64,000 nucleotides of DNA from Aptenodytes patagonicus (Eukaryota; Chordata; Aves; Sphenisciformes; Spheniscidae), in assembly GCF_965638725.1 (NCBI RefSeq), contig NC_134949.1, positions 108,544,586-108,608,585 on the forward strand. Direction: 5' to 3'. Shown one piece after another: positions 13,001 through 27,252 of the stretch. The notes under the pieces are model-generated. The model made no database searches and was not told the origin of the DNA. It saw only the letters and a list, made by a program, of their open reading frames with translations. The first letter of the stretch is position 1. Every line of letters starts with the position of its first letter. Position numbers and translations under genes: made by a program.

Positions 13001-14816
13001 GTAAATGACAGAAGTTGACCTATTAGTATGTCAGAAAAGTTACTCTGAAGATAGGGCTTACAATATTTTCTTAAATATTTTTACTCTTTTACAGTACAAC
13101 CAATACCACAAAGATTACCATTCTGCCCAGAAGAAAATGCATGTGAGAAACTGTACACAGAACTGGGCACAGCCCCAGCAGGACTGGAGGTTAGAAGCTG
13201 AATGTTAACATGACTGCATTGTGCTACAGTAGCATCTATCACAGCGGCTGGTGCTTTAGCAGAGACCGTAGACCCCTTATACTCCTCGCTGCTTTGCAAA
13301 TGAGGAACAGGTACGACTACAAAATGTTTCAGGTCTGGGATATGGCATTGACTTTGGATAGACACTGAATATGCTATTTGATCAAGGAGGAGGGGAATTG
13401 AAAGGAAATGGTAAGGAAGACATTGTTGCTGGCCACAGGAGAATGTTATGCACTTGCACCTCTATTTTAAGGGTCCATGGGGAGGCAAATCTCTCTCTCC
13501 TTCACTGAGTGCAGATGAGTTACTTTTGAAAGCAGCCCAAATAGCTACCACTGACAGTTTAAAGCTTTCAAAGATTATACCTTGGTGTCCCCCTAAGAAC
13601 TGTAGCTCACCAGTGAAATACAGTCATCAGACTTCTAAGGCCTGAATATAAATGGCCCAATTTTAAAGGTTACAGTGCAATGAATGAGACTGCTGAGACC
13701 AGAAGGGTGATGCTCTCAGCAGCTCGCTCATGGCTCTGGGGCTGCCCTTGGAGCGCGTTGGAACAGCTACCAATTTCTCAGCTTTCAGAACAAATCAGCT
13801 GCTCCAGGCATGTGCATTATGTATGCTCCTGCCTCGACAGGTAGGAGAAAAAGTATACGTGTTTTATCTTTCTTAAATGACAACTCATTTGAATTTAAAA
13901 TCAAAGTTTTCACCCTAAGATCAGAAAAAAGGAACAGAGACTATACTTTATGGGTTTAGAATGGCAAAGCCCACCGTGGTGAGTGACACCACACAAGACC
14001 AGTGGTGGCATGGTTTAGTCTTACTAGTGATATGTGACTTAACGCATGTCTCTGCTGTTAGTGGTGAGGTCCAAATCAGGAGCTGCCCCTGGTGAAGCAG
14101 GTGAACTTGAACTACGTCAACAAGCCTCCTCACTTGTGCCAGTAGTTCGTAGCAATACTTTCGAAGAAATGGATCTGCCTATTATGAGAGAAAGATATTC
14201 AGACAGAGTAGCTTTAGTACGTGTGACGTTGGGAAAGAAAAGGTGTGGGATACTTGTTAAAGCAAGAGGTCAAGAGTTGGGTGATCTGAGTTACCATTTC
14301 TGACTGCCAGTTGTTGTTTTGTGAATCCTGACCTAATTTCTGTAGAGAAGCTTGCAACAACTCTTGGGTACCAATTCCTCAAATGTAGGGTCAATAGGTG
14401 CTGGCACAGCGCAAAGAATTTGTTGCTTCTGCCTGAAGTATTAGGCTGACGTAGAATTAAAAGAGAAGACAATGAGACTGACCTGTAATTAAGTTTTATG
14501 GTATCTGATTGAGTTTGAGCACTGAAACCTGCCTAATTATTTTATCACCTGTTGTTCTAAAATGAAAAGAGTTATGGTGCAAATGTACACCTAAAATCTC
14601 TGTGGGGCAATGTTTCTGGCCCTCTACAGAAAAACTAGATGAAGCCTACATAGACTGGAACATTGGATTGACTATGAGGGATTTAATTTATCCACTGTGC
14701 TTTAGATTGAATATAGATATAAAATGTCTACTGAAACAAAGAAACCTTACTTTTGATTTCTTTGATGTGCCAAAAATTCAAGCCAATGCTATGGAAAGAG
14801 TACAATGTAGAGATTA

Positions 14817-14829
14817 GTGTGTGTGTGTG
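14817..14829. repeat. GT dinucleotide repeat
   Basis: A GT run followed by an alternating purine-pyrimidine stretch (GCACGCATGTGTGCATG) to about 14,852. It is an ordinary microsatellite with possible Z-DNA character. Confidence 0.8.
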
Positions 14830-17800
14830 CACGCATGTGTGCATGAGCACACAACTTTTCATAATTGGTGTCTTTGTAACATCTGATTCATTTTTATGCT
14901 AATTTTTTCCATAGAAAAGATTCAGTGTGTTGTAAAATCTGGCATTCAAGACATATTGAATGCTGCCAGCTACTTCTTTTTTTGAAAGACGAATCTCAAA
15001 TCAGTTTTATTGCTCCTCTATTTTTCAATTACTAAGAAAAAATAATCCAGGCAATTCTTTTTTTTTTAATGTTTCAGTTTACTTCATTTAACCTTAATTC
15101 CCAAGTTTTTTTCCTAGGTACGTGATATGAAAGTTTGTCTGTTACACATGTCCACATGTCCGTACTCTCTCTAGAGGTGATTTTGTTACTGCAGTATCTG
15201 AGCATCTTCCCATATTTTATTGATCACTGCGGCTGACTGATGTTGTTAATGGTAATCATGTTTGTAGCTGTTTCATTAAAATAAATAAAACCCTTGCAAC
15301 AATTTAAGTTGTGTAAGAGTGCTTTTGAGGGGCTAAGAGGGAGTTTAAATGTATGTGTGGTTTAAATTAGAAAATGGAAAGTAGAAGGGTACTAAGTAAA
15401 TATAGTGAGACTTGTGATCGTTCTGTGTTTAACCAGTTGCTAAGGAAATTCTGTATGTTACACAAATAACCTTTATTCCTCAGCAAATTTCATTCAAAGA
15501 TTATATTTGGAGACCACGTTGAACCTCAACTCTTGGTGATTTTTTTGAAGTATATTTTGAGGTATTTAAATTGTATTTAAAGTACTCAATAGCTCTCGCT
15601 ATCAGAGAACGCAGATTTATTGGCTTAAATCCACGTTCATGTACATACTTTTACATCACTTTCTATTTTCCAAATTTCAGTTGAGAAGGTTGTTGTAGAC
15701 GTATTTAGACAATCTCAATAAAACCAGACAAATGCTCAAAAATGGGCATAATTCTTTTCAAAAAATCTAGCCTTTATTAAACTTTTTCCTCTCTGTAGAA
15801 ATCCAGGTTGGCAGCTGAGGAAAGTGAAACTAGTTGGTATGTTTGAACAGACCCATAGTCCAGCTTTCACATAATTCACTTTCTTCCAAGTAAGGAAAGG
15901 GGGATAATTATTTCCTTGTTTAAATATGTGTTTCAGTGTTAACTTTCCAAAAGTGACCTGTATGCAGGATGGTGTTTGGGCATACATGAAGTTTGGAATG
16001 GGACTGTAGAAGCTCTAAAATTCCCAAAACAACTTGCCTTTAGAAATGGAAATTTTTAACAATATTTTCTCTGAAAACAGTAGTGAAAATCATTATTGCA
16101 AATGATATTCCAGATTTAATTTACATCAGTGTAAGAAAAGTAAAAAAACTTAGATGACAGTTAAGTACAAATTGGTATTTATATTTTACACCAGTTATCA
16201 TACTACCCTCGCATGACCTGGTATCTCAGTGCTCTCAATACTTTTCCGTCCTGTGCTTAATGATATGACCAAAACATACCAAAAGCACTTTATTTTATTA
16301 CTCCTACTATGCCATTTTGCTAATACTTTGGTTTCTTCAGCTTTTCTGGAACTGGCTAATATTCATGAAAAATATGAAATTATTAGTTCAGAGTGTCGTT
16401 TCATGGAATTGATAAGATCTTAATTTTGAAAGAGGCTGTATGGATATTAAACGGCCACTTTATTTCAGCCCATGACATAAGCACACAACCAGCTCTAGCT
16501 CTCTGTCCAAAGCAAAGCTGTGAAGTTTGTGTATGTATTTGTATACAAACAAATATATTTTGTAAACTTTTACCATTTTTGCCTGTGGATTTTCTATGCT
16601 TACCAGATGATTCTTGATCATGGAAAAATTGTGATCTTGCGGATGTTACCTTCTGAGAGTCAACAGGCCCGCAGTGAGAGCCAAGTATGCTGCCAAAACT
16701 ACTATTAGAATAATGGTCTTATTTTTAATGTAGTTTAATGTAAGAACATGGAAAATCTTACTGGATTATTTATGTGTTTAAATCCAAACATACACTAAAA
16801 TGGTGTCTTGCCTACCTCTTTTATGGCAAATAATTTTGTGTCAGCATATACCTCCTTTCTAATATCTCTCTAGTATTTTTCACTACAGGTGATACTTTTG
16901 AAACAGACATCACCTACTGTGATATTTTACTGGTTTATATCATTCTTAACCATTGAGTAAATAGTGAAAAATAAATAAGCAATCTTTACCTAAGAATGAT
17001 TATTTAAAGCTAAGCTATTAATAAAATCCTCTGACAGGTGGAGGCACTTAGTAATATCAATTAGTTCTCTCTTTAGATATGAAGTATTCATTTTATAAAT
17101 TTATTTATTCTCTATATAAAGTTTGTTACCTCTTGAAAAATGGCTTGCTATTGGGAATACATCATGCTATTCATTTAGAAGAATATTCTGTAGATGTTAT
17201 GGACGTGCTTTCAACAGTTTGGGGAAAAAAGAACAAGTGGTTATGTTTTGCAAACATGAAGATGAGTCTGAGTGTTGGATTAAGAAAAAGATTAAGAGAT
17301 GGCTTTGTGGAAATCTTCCGCTCAGGTACTGCGTTTACTATGTGGAGATGATAGGTTATCATAGGCATTACTAGCGGCATATGTTTTTTTTTCTATAATG
17401 CCATATTTCTTAGTTAGCTTTCTCTGTTAAAGTTTTTGTGAACTCAAAGGTGATTTGCTTCAGGCTAGAATAAAACAGTTGCTGAGAGTGGTAGAATTTC
17501 ATTGTAAGGACTTAATTCATCATCCAGATTGCTTGGCTGATGATCTGCATGAAAGCTCTATAGTGGAATAAATAACAATAGCTGTGAATCACATCAGGAT
17601 GGGGATGTTAAAAAAATCAAATGTGTTTTTTCCTTGGAAAAGTCTTCATGCTCTCAGTGCCCTGGAATAGAGATGAGCGATCTGATTTTGTGTTCCTTTC
17701 GCTCTGTGTCGGGGTACATGGTGCAAACAGGGGGGCAGATGCCTGCGTGCTCTCTGGCAAGGAACAGTCAGATAGTTCACCAAGCTTTTTTAAACAACTC

Positions 17801-20800
17801 CAAGACTGAAAATCGAAACCTGGTGTTTATTCAGATCTAATGAAGCCTCTCTCCTGTGGGGAAGGTAGCTATTTAGTCAGTCTGAGACAATCCAAAAGGA
17901 AGTTCTGGAAGAAATCAACTTATTGTTAATAACGCTACTGTTAAATAAAAGTAATTTGAATATGGTGGTATTACTATGATCTGCTTCTAGTAAATGCCAA
18001 CTGGTAGAGAAAACTCTGGTGGTTTTCACCTTTACTGTAGTTTTGTGACAGGGAATGTGCTGGGGTTTTTGTTACTTTCTTATTTTCATTGAGGAAACAG
18101 TAATATACCTCCCAAATTAACTTCCAGTTAAATATAAAAGGTTAGATTGTACTTTATCTCTGAACAATTGTGCTAAAACAGGCTTTCTTTCAGACGTGCC
18201 AGCTCCTTTTTTAATACATTGTATATTTTTGTTCAACTGTTAAGTTTTACTGGACAACAAGAAAAAGGTGGTGTCCTCTAATGCAAGTGATTTTGCACCA
18301 TGTGATTGAGTCAACTGAGTAGCTGGAGGGATCATAGAAAAGGGAATTGTAGCCAGTTCCAAGCCGGGGGAGAAGCAGGGTCTGAAGAGAGGAGGAAACA
18401 ACAAAGAGAAGTAACCAGGTGACAGAAAAGGGAAAAATTTCCTCGTCTGTTTGGTCAACCAAAGGGTGTTGGGAAGATGCACTCAAACGAAATTCATTTT
18501 GCAGGGTAACATGTTTGACGTAGATGCTTGGTTTGAGGTTTTTCTTGTGGTTTATAATGGATGGTGTTATGGAAAGATCAGTAAACATGGTCTTTTCCTT
18601 TTCTTTTTTTTCTTTTTTTTTTTTTCTTCGCTTGAACTGTTGATGTCCACAATTATGGTTGTAAATGTATTTCATAGTGCAGTGGTGGAGATATGGCACC
18701 ATCATCAGTGTAGACCTTGAGACCATGCTGAGCTCAAAGATGTTGTTTTCAAACCATCTCTCTGTGCTAGCTTCCACTTTGCTTCTGAAAATACTCAGTC
18801 GTACAGATCTGAGCCAGAGAGGGTGAATGGGGAAGGGAATTCTGTTAGCGCTCTTCCATCGCTCCTTCCTAGGCTGTGTTATGTGGATAAGGAGTTCCTT
18901 TCATTTCTGTATAATCACACCCTTTGCCCAGGTAGCGCGTGTAGGAAAGGGTAGTATTTCTTGGGTATAGTCCTCTTGGAGTATGTAGTCTGCACAGAAT
19001 CCTCTGTATTACTGACGTGTTATTCAACATTACACATGGATAATTATTCTTGTAAAAGAAACCCAATAGTTTGACAGTGACTTATGAAGAATACTATTTG
19101 TGTTTCTTGGTGTTAAGTTATTACAAGGACTGGCTTATGTCTTCCTAGCAATACCTTCCTTATTTCCCCTCAGCCGCTGCAATATCATGGTAAATGGTGT
19201 AAAAGGTGTAGAGAACAGTGGTCAGCTTGTGCACCCTGTTCCTTCCCTACCCCATCCTTGCTATGCAAGGGAGGCTGCAACAGTGACTCCCTCTCCTCAT
19301 AGGAAGGAATGCGTGGAGAAAAATCATGTTTAAAGTCCCTAGGTTGGGTGTATTGTGCTCCGTACTATGGGAGTCCCCCCTGACTTAATGCATCTTTTGC
19401 AAGAGTGTCCTAATGGAGACTCCCTTAAAAGCCCAGCTCTTGCAGCTGCTGTGCGGTCCCAAGATGGTCATGGCCTGGTGGGTGAAGGTGAAGGGCATCG
19501 CCTGGAAGGATCCTCTAGATGTTCCTTGAGGGGTTTTTGCAGGCACTGGGGAATAACAAGCTGGGGAGTGTTTGACTGCTCTGGAGGGGAAGAAATCACC
19601 CTCCAAAAGAGAATTCCTACAAAGTTATCCGACTGCTGCACCTTGCATGAGAAATGCAAGAATTCCCAGGTGGCCGTGTCTCGTGCTGACATTCCCCAGC
19701 TGCCTGCTGGCCCCACAGGCCAACCAACAGCCCCAGGGGAAGGTGGTGGCTGGCCAACTGCCTCTTCCTAATGGTGGTGGAGCCGAAGGAAGGCCACCAC
19801 GTTAGCATGACAGCTTCAGGTATAGTACGCAGCATAGGAGGTCACCCACAATGGAGCCGTGCTGAGAATCATGCTCCCTACCTGCAGCCTACTGCTGCTC
19901 TCCCCGCCCATGGCCTAAACGCAGGACTTCCTTGCATGGGAAGAAAGTGAGCATTTCAAAGGTCTAAATGCCTTTGAGCTAAACTTGGGGTTTCATTTGC
20001 CCAGGGTGATTCCCTGTAAAGAAGTCCCCTCTCCTGCTTCGCTCCTCTCACATACATGTTTGAGTTGTGCTTGTTTGTTTGAACACCTGGAAAATGGCAT
20101 GGTATTTTATTTAAATATCTGCTCCTTCAGGCCAGCACACCTGCCGGTACAGTGAGAAGGTTCTCGCCATGTGTTACATGTGTATGCTGTCAGATTAAAA
20201 TGTAGTGCTGTGATTTAAAAGGAAATTTCAAAGCCCTATTGTGCCTGCCTCCCAGCATGGTTTCCGTAAGCACAGTACCTGTGTGGTCAGGCATTTTTAA
20301 AAGGAGAGCAAGGCCCTAGTTTGCAGAGCAGTGGTACTGTGAAAGGGCTGTAGATGCAGTTCCATTGAGAAGCATTAAAATACTTGCACTGGGGAGAAAG
20401 GAACACGTTCAAACGCTTTCAAACAATAAGCAATTCTCATAGTCCCACGCCAATTGTTTATGACAATCACTCCATCATTATTGTTTGAGTTTAGTTGTGT
20501 TTTGCTTTGGGAAGATTCCTACTTTCCAACTTCTACCTGAGCAATATTTTAAGAGGAGTGTGTATATGAAGAAGATAATTTTACTACTTACCTTCAAAAA
20601 AATCAGAAAGCATCCTCTTGCTAACCCCTGTGCTCACTTATATTTGAAATGAGAGGATGATCTCTCGCCTGCCAACTTGTATTGAGACTGAATCAGCTCA
20701 GATCTTGGAGAGTGGCTTCTGAATTTGGAGAATGGACAAGTGTGGTCCTTTGCCCTGGGACACACCCTGGAAAGTGCAAGTGGAATTTTTAAGTCCTTGT

Positions 20801-20911
20801 GTCCACCTAGTGAAACATTTTAGGCTTTCCCCCAGCGCACAGGAATACATTTAAAATCTGTTTAGTTTTATAAGTGAAGCATTGATCAAAATGTCATTGA
20901 CAGATTTGGCT

Positions 20912-21065
20912 GCTATCCCTAGGCTGGCCACTGATTTTGTATTCTCTTGGGTGAACTGCCTAACACATCAGTTTCCTCACCTGTAAAATGGAAACAATAC
21001 CTTTGGGGACAACAAAGAGGTCTTTAGATGAAAGGAGATATCGAAGGGCGAAGCGGTGCTATACC
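20912..21065 (+). repeat. Probable ancient MIR SINE
   Basis: The block around GTTTCCTCACCTGTAAAATG (20971-20990) closely matches the best conserved part of the MIR consensus as I remember it. The flanks also follow the MIR order: CTGGCCACTG..., TGGGTGAACTGCCTAACAC before it, and an ACCT-rich and GAAGGGCGAAGCGGTGCT-like tail after it. MIR is an old amniote tRNA-derived SINE, so copies in birds are highly diverged. The ends are approximate. Confidence 0.6.
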
Positions 21066-24000
21066 ACGATGATTATCCTTTTACTGAGAAGCTGCACTTT
21101 TCAGGTTTAACGCTACTTGGTAATGATTAATCGAGTTGTGGGGATTAAATTTTTAGTGAGAGTTATGAAATACTTTCCTAAAGAATACTGCATTTTAAAT
21201 GTTATGTGAGATCTAAGAATTAAAATTTTGTCTCGTATTTCAAAGAATTTTAAATGACCTTCAGACTGAGCCAGTCAGTGTTTTGAATATGCTAATGAAA
21301 TCACTTTGCTCGCAAGATGTTTTGTTTGGTAATGAAACTCAAAACTACTGACGGTGTTGAGCTGATGATGTTTGTCTGTCTAATACACTAATATTCATCA
21401 ATGCAGCATGTGCAGGCAAAGTTCAGGTATGAATATAGATGAGTAGGATTTTCTGGGAGCTCATATAATAGTCTCTTTTAGGTCTTGATCTTTGTAGCCA
21501 GCTGATGACCTTTATTTTACACTGTTAATGAAAGAAAGCAGCATTATTTTATCACTTAGCTGCATGAATACAGAAATAATTGAGTTCTTATCACTAATCA
21601 TTTTAACAAATTAGAAAGTCCCATTTAGCCCACATCTTGCCAGCTGTAATTGTACCGAGTAGTGTTTTTGGAGTATTTTGACAGTGCTTAACATACTGCT
21701 CAGTGAGGATATCAAAGTCCAACCCTAGTATTTTGAATGTATTTCAGAGCCCGGTTTTGGGGGTGGGTTTTTTTTTTTTTTACTTGATTGTTGCTGTCAT
21801 TTTAATTAGACTGAACCTAGATGAATATAGGTAATTTTTCAGGATGAAGTATGAACGTTACAGTTATCTTGATAAGAAAGAGCAAAATGTGTCTTTATAA
21901 GCTGTGATCTGAAGCATTAGAGTTGTTTAAAAAATAAAAGGCAGTAACCTCATAAGTTTCAAATTAAATTTAGAAAAATCCAAATACTTCACTTTTATCT
22001 TGTGCCTTTACTACTGTAAATCTTATTAGGTAACATTGTAATTCTATAAATTATCACAAATTTGGATTAATCCCGAAAGAGTGAATGTCTTAAGTTGCAG
22101 TTTGACTGGAAAGCTTTTCTCCCACAATTTATTCTATATAAGCTATCTGTACTATCTGCATTAAACAGCACTGGTAATACTGCAGATCAAAAAGCTTTGA
22201 ATATTTTATCTAATGCAACCTCAGATAATGGGGAAAAAAAAAAGTATTTGATTTATGAAAGCTCATCAAAGATGCCCAGAGCATTAGGTGAGGCCTTTGA
22301 TATCATTTCTGAAACTCTGAATGACTTTTCATTAAAGCTGAAACTTTCTATTTAAATACATTGATTTCATTTATTTTATGCCAAAATTGTTGAAACTGAA
22401 GATTTTGCTTTTAGTTTTGGAACCACTTTATAGCTGAAAAGTGTTCATCAGTTCTGCTGGTCAGATATCCAAATATAATTTAGAACATATCAACCTGTTC
22501 CTCTTTCCTGTGACACGTAATGAGGGAGGAGTGGGGAGTAGGGACAGGAGGCACGGAGCAGAGGAAGGAAGCAGATGAGCACATCAGAGGGCGATTGTTA
22601 TGCCAGAGGGAGAAGGAGGAGGAAAAAAAAGAGAATCCTCATTATTCAGTGCATTTTCTGAGTTTTAACTTATCCTTGTCCCAAGTTTCCAATAAAGCTG
22701 AGCAATGGGCAGAAGTATTAAATAGTGTCCCAGAATGTGATTTCAATTGTTACCTACTTCATGCTTCTCAGGCTTCTCTAGAGAGGCATGGGCAGATGAG
22801 GCACGCATTTGCCTCTGGCTGTGAACCATGTGAAATTGATGGCAGCTTATAATAAGTGTCTAGGCTACCAAAGTTTCTTTGGTATTCTTTCTAATCAAGT
22901 TAACTGTAAAGAGTCGGAGATGAGGTCACATAAAGAATATATGATAAAACACGTTCTTTCACTATGTGGGATGAAAGGGGTGAAGATGCTTATAAGGATT
23001 GTCTTGCTATAGCAGAGACTTTGCTGTGATCCACCAAGAGCTGGAAATGGGCGTAAAACCGATCATGAAATATGTCTTCCCAGGAAAATAACAGAAGGTG
23101 TATGTTGTTCAAAGGCAGCACAGGCTGTAATGCTAAAGGCATCTCACTGTGATAAACAGCCATGGAAGAACGTTTTGAGCCTTTAAATGTACTCTGATCC
23201 TTTCAGGATTTTTGACCTCTAGAAGGGAATTTCTGAAATCCTTTTGAAAGGTAGTGAGGCTAGTCTTCGATGCCCTCTCTGGGAATTAAAAAGAATTTTT
23301 GCTTTTGGAGATACGGGAAGCGAAAGATGTTTTCAAGAAAAAATATTTGGGGGTTTGCTCATTTTCATTGTTTAATACAATTGCTTAATTATATAAGGCC
23401 AGTTTCTGAGAATAAGTTATGTTTGGTAGATTTTTGCACTTTGGATAGGGAAAAGCTTGTACTGCCAGCTAGATTATAGTTTTTATGACAGATCTTGTCA
23501 CCTTTAATAGTAAATGGACTAATTCATAGCAAAGCTGCAGAGATTAGATGATGTGGTCTTAGGCTATATGTAATGTTGATGAATTTCAGTATTAGGTTGG
23601 TAGGTATTTGGATGGCCGATCTGGATGGTTCCGAGGTATTTTCTAGGGACAGTTTTATGAATTCAGGGATCTGGGTTAGCAGCTTTACCCTGACAAGCTT
23701 TCCCTCTTAGGTCTGATTCGTTTGCTGTACTTTCTTTGCCCTGGTGTGCTTACATTCATTCTTTTACATTTTGTTTCCTTCCGTCTTTGTGTTGCTTCAG
23801 GTTACAAAGGGGCATTCCTGTAACATTTCAGACTTGGAGCTGGTCAGTTCTCCTTCTTTCCATTTTTTTAATTTATTTTTTAAATAAACATGACTTTTTG
23901 ATTAACTGCATTTGGGGAGAAACTGTTTTGCTGAAGAAAGTATAAACTGAGAAGCAGGGGATGTATATGTTTGTACCATGTGAATGTGAAGGGACCTTTA

Positions 24001-27000
24001 AAGTACAAGTGAATGTAACTCATTTCTATGCTATAGTAACTTTTAAATGTTAGGGTTTTCCAAATATTTCATGTTACCATCCAGCAGGCAAAAACCAAAA
24101 CATATCTAACTATCATTTGTTTGCCCACGTACCATGCTGAGAGCTTTTCTCTTTTTAGGAAAGTACTGTGAAATCAAAGCCTTAGCAGGTGATACCACTT
24201 TGCAATGTTTGATCCTTACAAAACTACTCTGATTTTCTTGGTTTTTTAAACTAAGTTTTAGTAAATATATACTATATCATATGGATGAATGATCTGATCT
24301 TTTGAAAGTAGTTTTTTGTAATTGAACACATTTTTGAATCTGAAAATATCAAGAAATATGACTTCTGACTGCAGAAGTTTGATCCATAATTGAAAACTCA
24401 GCTTACATGCAGCTAGATAATGAAGTCAAATATTAATAATTGTTTTTGCAACTCCATCTGACATGAGGGGAGTTTACTAACTTTTAAAAAAATAAAAAAA
24501 AGGTTAGTACTCTGAAGCTGCGAGGCAATGTTGAATTTATAAGGTTCACAGTACCATTTACATGGTATTCAGTGTACATGAATTTTACAAAAGCTTTGTG
24601 AAAGCAATGTTTGTCTTGTAATATAAAAGGGAAAACTCGGAAAGAATTTATGGTCTGGCTACTGTAGCAAAAGCCCTGTTTGCATGATAAAAGCTGCTTG
24701 GTGTTGCAGACACCTTTTCTGAAGGGACATAAGAAAAAAATGAAAGAAGTCACTTGGACAGAAATAAGAGTGCTTACTGAAAAGTTAGGTTGTTAGAAAT
24801 AGCACTGTGTGGATTTAAATTCATAACCAGGTATATGAAATGGAAAAGTTCCAACTTTCCAAATGAAAAATTAAATGAAAAATAGATTTTTGCCACCGAA
24901 AAGGATGTTATGTGATCCTGAATTAACTGAAAAAGAGTCAACCATACCGCATCTGAGTTTTAAAGCTGGCCTTTAACAATTGTGAAATCGTTATTATTGT
25001 TACTATTTTGTTAATGTTTTAAAGATGTTAACTATAACTTTTTTTCCCCCCACATATTTGGCTAACTTCATGCCGGGTATAGGTCCACTGGCTGGGCCAA
25101 GTCATAACTGTTTGCAGCCCAATCCTACACTGCTTTTCACTAGAGTTGCATTGGAACGAGCTTGGACCACTGCCATGAAGTGTCAGGGTCTCCCTCCAGC
25201 AGTGTATGTGCAATATGTAAGATTTTGAGAAGCACCAGCCTGACTGGGAGCATGAAGCAAACCCGTGGAACTGGTATATCTGTGTTATGTAAGTTTGTAA
25301 ATCTTATCTATAATTTTAAACATATTTTATAATGCTCCCTGTATGGGGAGTTGCTGACAAGGCTCAGGTTGTTCTTTGAGAGCCGTGGGAACAGCACCTT
25401 TCCCTGCAGATAACAGATCATGTCTGTGCTGTATGTTCAGGGGCTCTTTTCTGCGGAGATGATCTAACGTTAAAGACAGGTGGTTTGGAGAAACAAATAA
25501 TCTTACATTCTTTTTGGTCTTTATCAAGTAGTCCCACTTGGTCTAAATCAGGCTTTAAGGCTATTGTTTGCTCTAATGCAATTGCACATGTTTTTTACTC
25601 AGACTCCAGCGAACCAGACTTTGGCAGCAAGACCGGATAAGCCTTCTATAGGTTTTTAAAAGTGAATTGCATTGTGCCGGTCCCTGGGAAAGTGTCTTCC
25701 TTGAATATGTTTAATCCTCCCTCCCTCTCCATCATTTGTGGATGAAACTATCCATGGCATACACTGACAGCGAGTTAGTCAATTTATGTCTCACCTAAGA
25801 AAGAAGATTTTTTCTTTTCCCTATGCACAGTGTAATGTACTTAGAGATGTCTTTTTCATTTACAGTGTGGAAAGTAAACCACAAATCTATGATATCCCTC
25901 TGTCTTTTTAGTATTTCAGTAACATCACGAGCATAGTAATTTCAGTTAAAAATCTTTCTGGATAGTAAATATAAGGGGAAGAATTGTGTAAAGATGCAGA
26001 TCTTTAGAGCAGTTGTGAACTACTGAAAATATTAAAATCTTGCAAAAATGACACGGCATCTGCAATTATAACACTGGTGCTTATTTCTACACAGATCACT
26101 GGTGTTGTGTAATAATATTGGCATATTTAATGCTCACATTCCGAGACGTGCTGAAGTCTCTCTCAGCCTTGCCTTTTCGTGATGCTCAGTACTTCCACTG
26201 ATACCACCTACCGTTGGGATCGCTCACTCTGTGAAGTCAAGTCCTTGAAAAATAAAGTGCACTTGTGATACTGAGGAGCAGCCCAAGCATCTGTATTTAA
26301 GGAAAGTGGGGCTACTCTCACCGTTACTGTGGACTTCACAGACCAGCTTTCCAATGTAGCCTGTGCAGCAATGACAGAGTATTTCTGCCTGAGGGCTGAG
26401 GCTCAAGCGTGCTACTGAGTTGACACGGGGAGGGGAGGAACTGAGCACTTGCTCTTCCAATAAGGATCTTTTTGAGTCCGTGTGCACATGAAATGGCCTC
26501 CGCTATGCTTTGCAGATGCTCTTGTTACACAGCATTGAGCAGGCAGAGCTTGGATGCTTCATGTGGAACAGTTATGACAGACTCCTCAGCGTTGCAAGAC
26601 TGCTGAGCAGTGCAGAGTGTGCCAGGAGTAAAATAATTTAAGAAAATACCTTACACAGAGGAATGATACAGCTGAAAGCCCCAGTAGAGCTGGGACTCTT
26701 TGGAAAGCTGCAATGCAGTTGGAAAATGCTCAACCCATTGTTTTATCATGTACCTGCAAAAGGCTGTTATTGGCAAAATAGAAACAAGTCAGAAGGTAGT
26801 TTTCTGTTTCCTTTCTATTTATTTTATAGTTTTTACCCAACTCAGTAAAAACTAACCACAAAATTATGGAATTAAAACCTGGGAAGTTAGGTTTTCTGCA
26901 TAAAAATGAAACATGTGACAGAGGAATTTTTACATACAAGTACATTGTGCAAAAACGTACAGGGGTGACAGGATGCAAATTGTAGTAGTATCAGAAATAA

Positions 27001-27112
27001 AGAATTAAAGATCCCCCACCCCATGTGCAGTAAAGGCAAAAGTGAAGCTTACTCCTGAAGGAACTGGAGGTTCTCTGAGATGCATTATTGGGAGAGAGAA
27101 ATACATAGCAGG

Positions 27113-27144
27113 GTGTGTGTGTGTATATCTCTACACACACACAC
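27113..27144. repeat. TG/CA perfect hairpin
   Basis: GTGTGTGTGTGTA (27113-27125) pairs exactly with TACACACACACAC (27132-27144) across the loop TATCTC. Two facing dinucleotide repeats form the stem. Confidence 0.8.
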
Positions 27145-27224
27145 TCTTTCCAGAGTGCAAATGTACATGTGGGAGATTATTTGAGTGGGATATGTTTCAG
27201 CCTTAGGAGTTTCATAGTGATTAT

Positions 27225-27252
27225 GCTTGTAGAGACTTCCATCTCTACAAGC
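27225..27252. repeat. Perfect 11-bp hairpin
   Basis: GCTTGTAGAGA (27225-27235), loop CTTCCA, then TCTCTACAAGC (27242-27252). It is about 80 bp after the TG/CA hairpin. No known RNA gene is recognised. Confidence 0.8.

Larger units (their letters stand above)
6241..20911. other. Intergenic DNA, no gene seen
   Basis: Nearly 15 kb of mostly AT-rich sequence with no exon set I can support. It holds small simple repeats (CA near 6,921-6,932, GT at 14,817-14,829, T runs near 10,554-10,568, 12,061-12,079 and 18,604-18,625) and a 16-bp palindrome at 7,024-7,039. The interval 19,350-19,840 is richer in G+C and has overlapping frames on both strands, but neither resembles a known protein. Distal POU1F1 enhancers could lie here, but none can be identified from one sequence. 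Confidence 0.65.

Noticed and set aside
19355-19835. Overlapping frames on both strands in G+C-richer DNA
   Set aside because: Open in opposing frames, no family resemblance and no splice signals.
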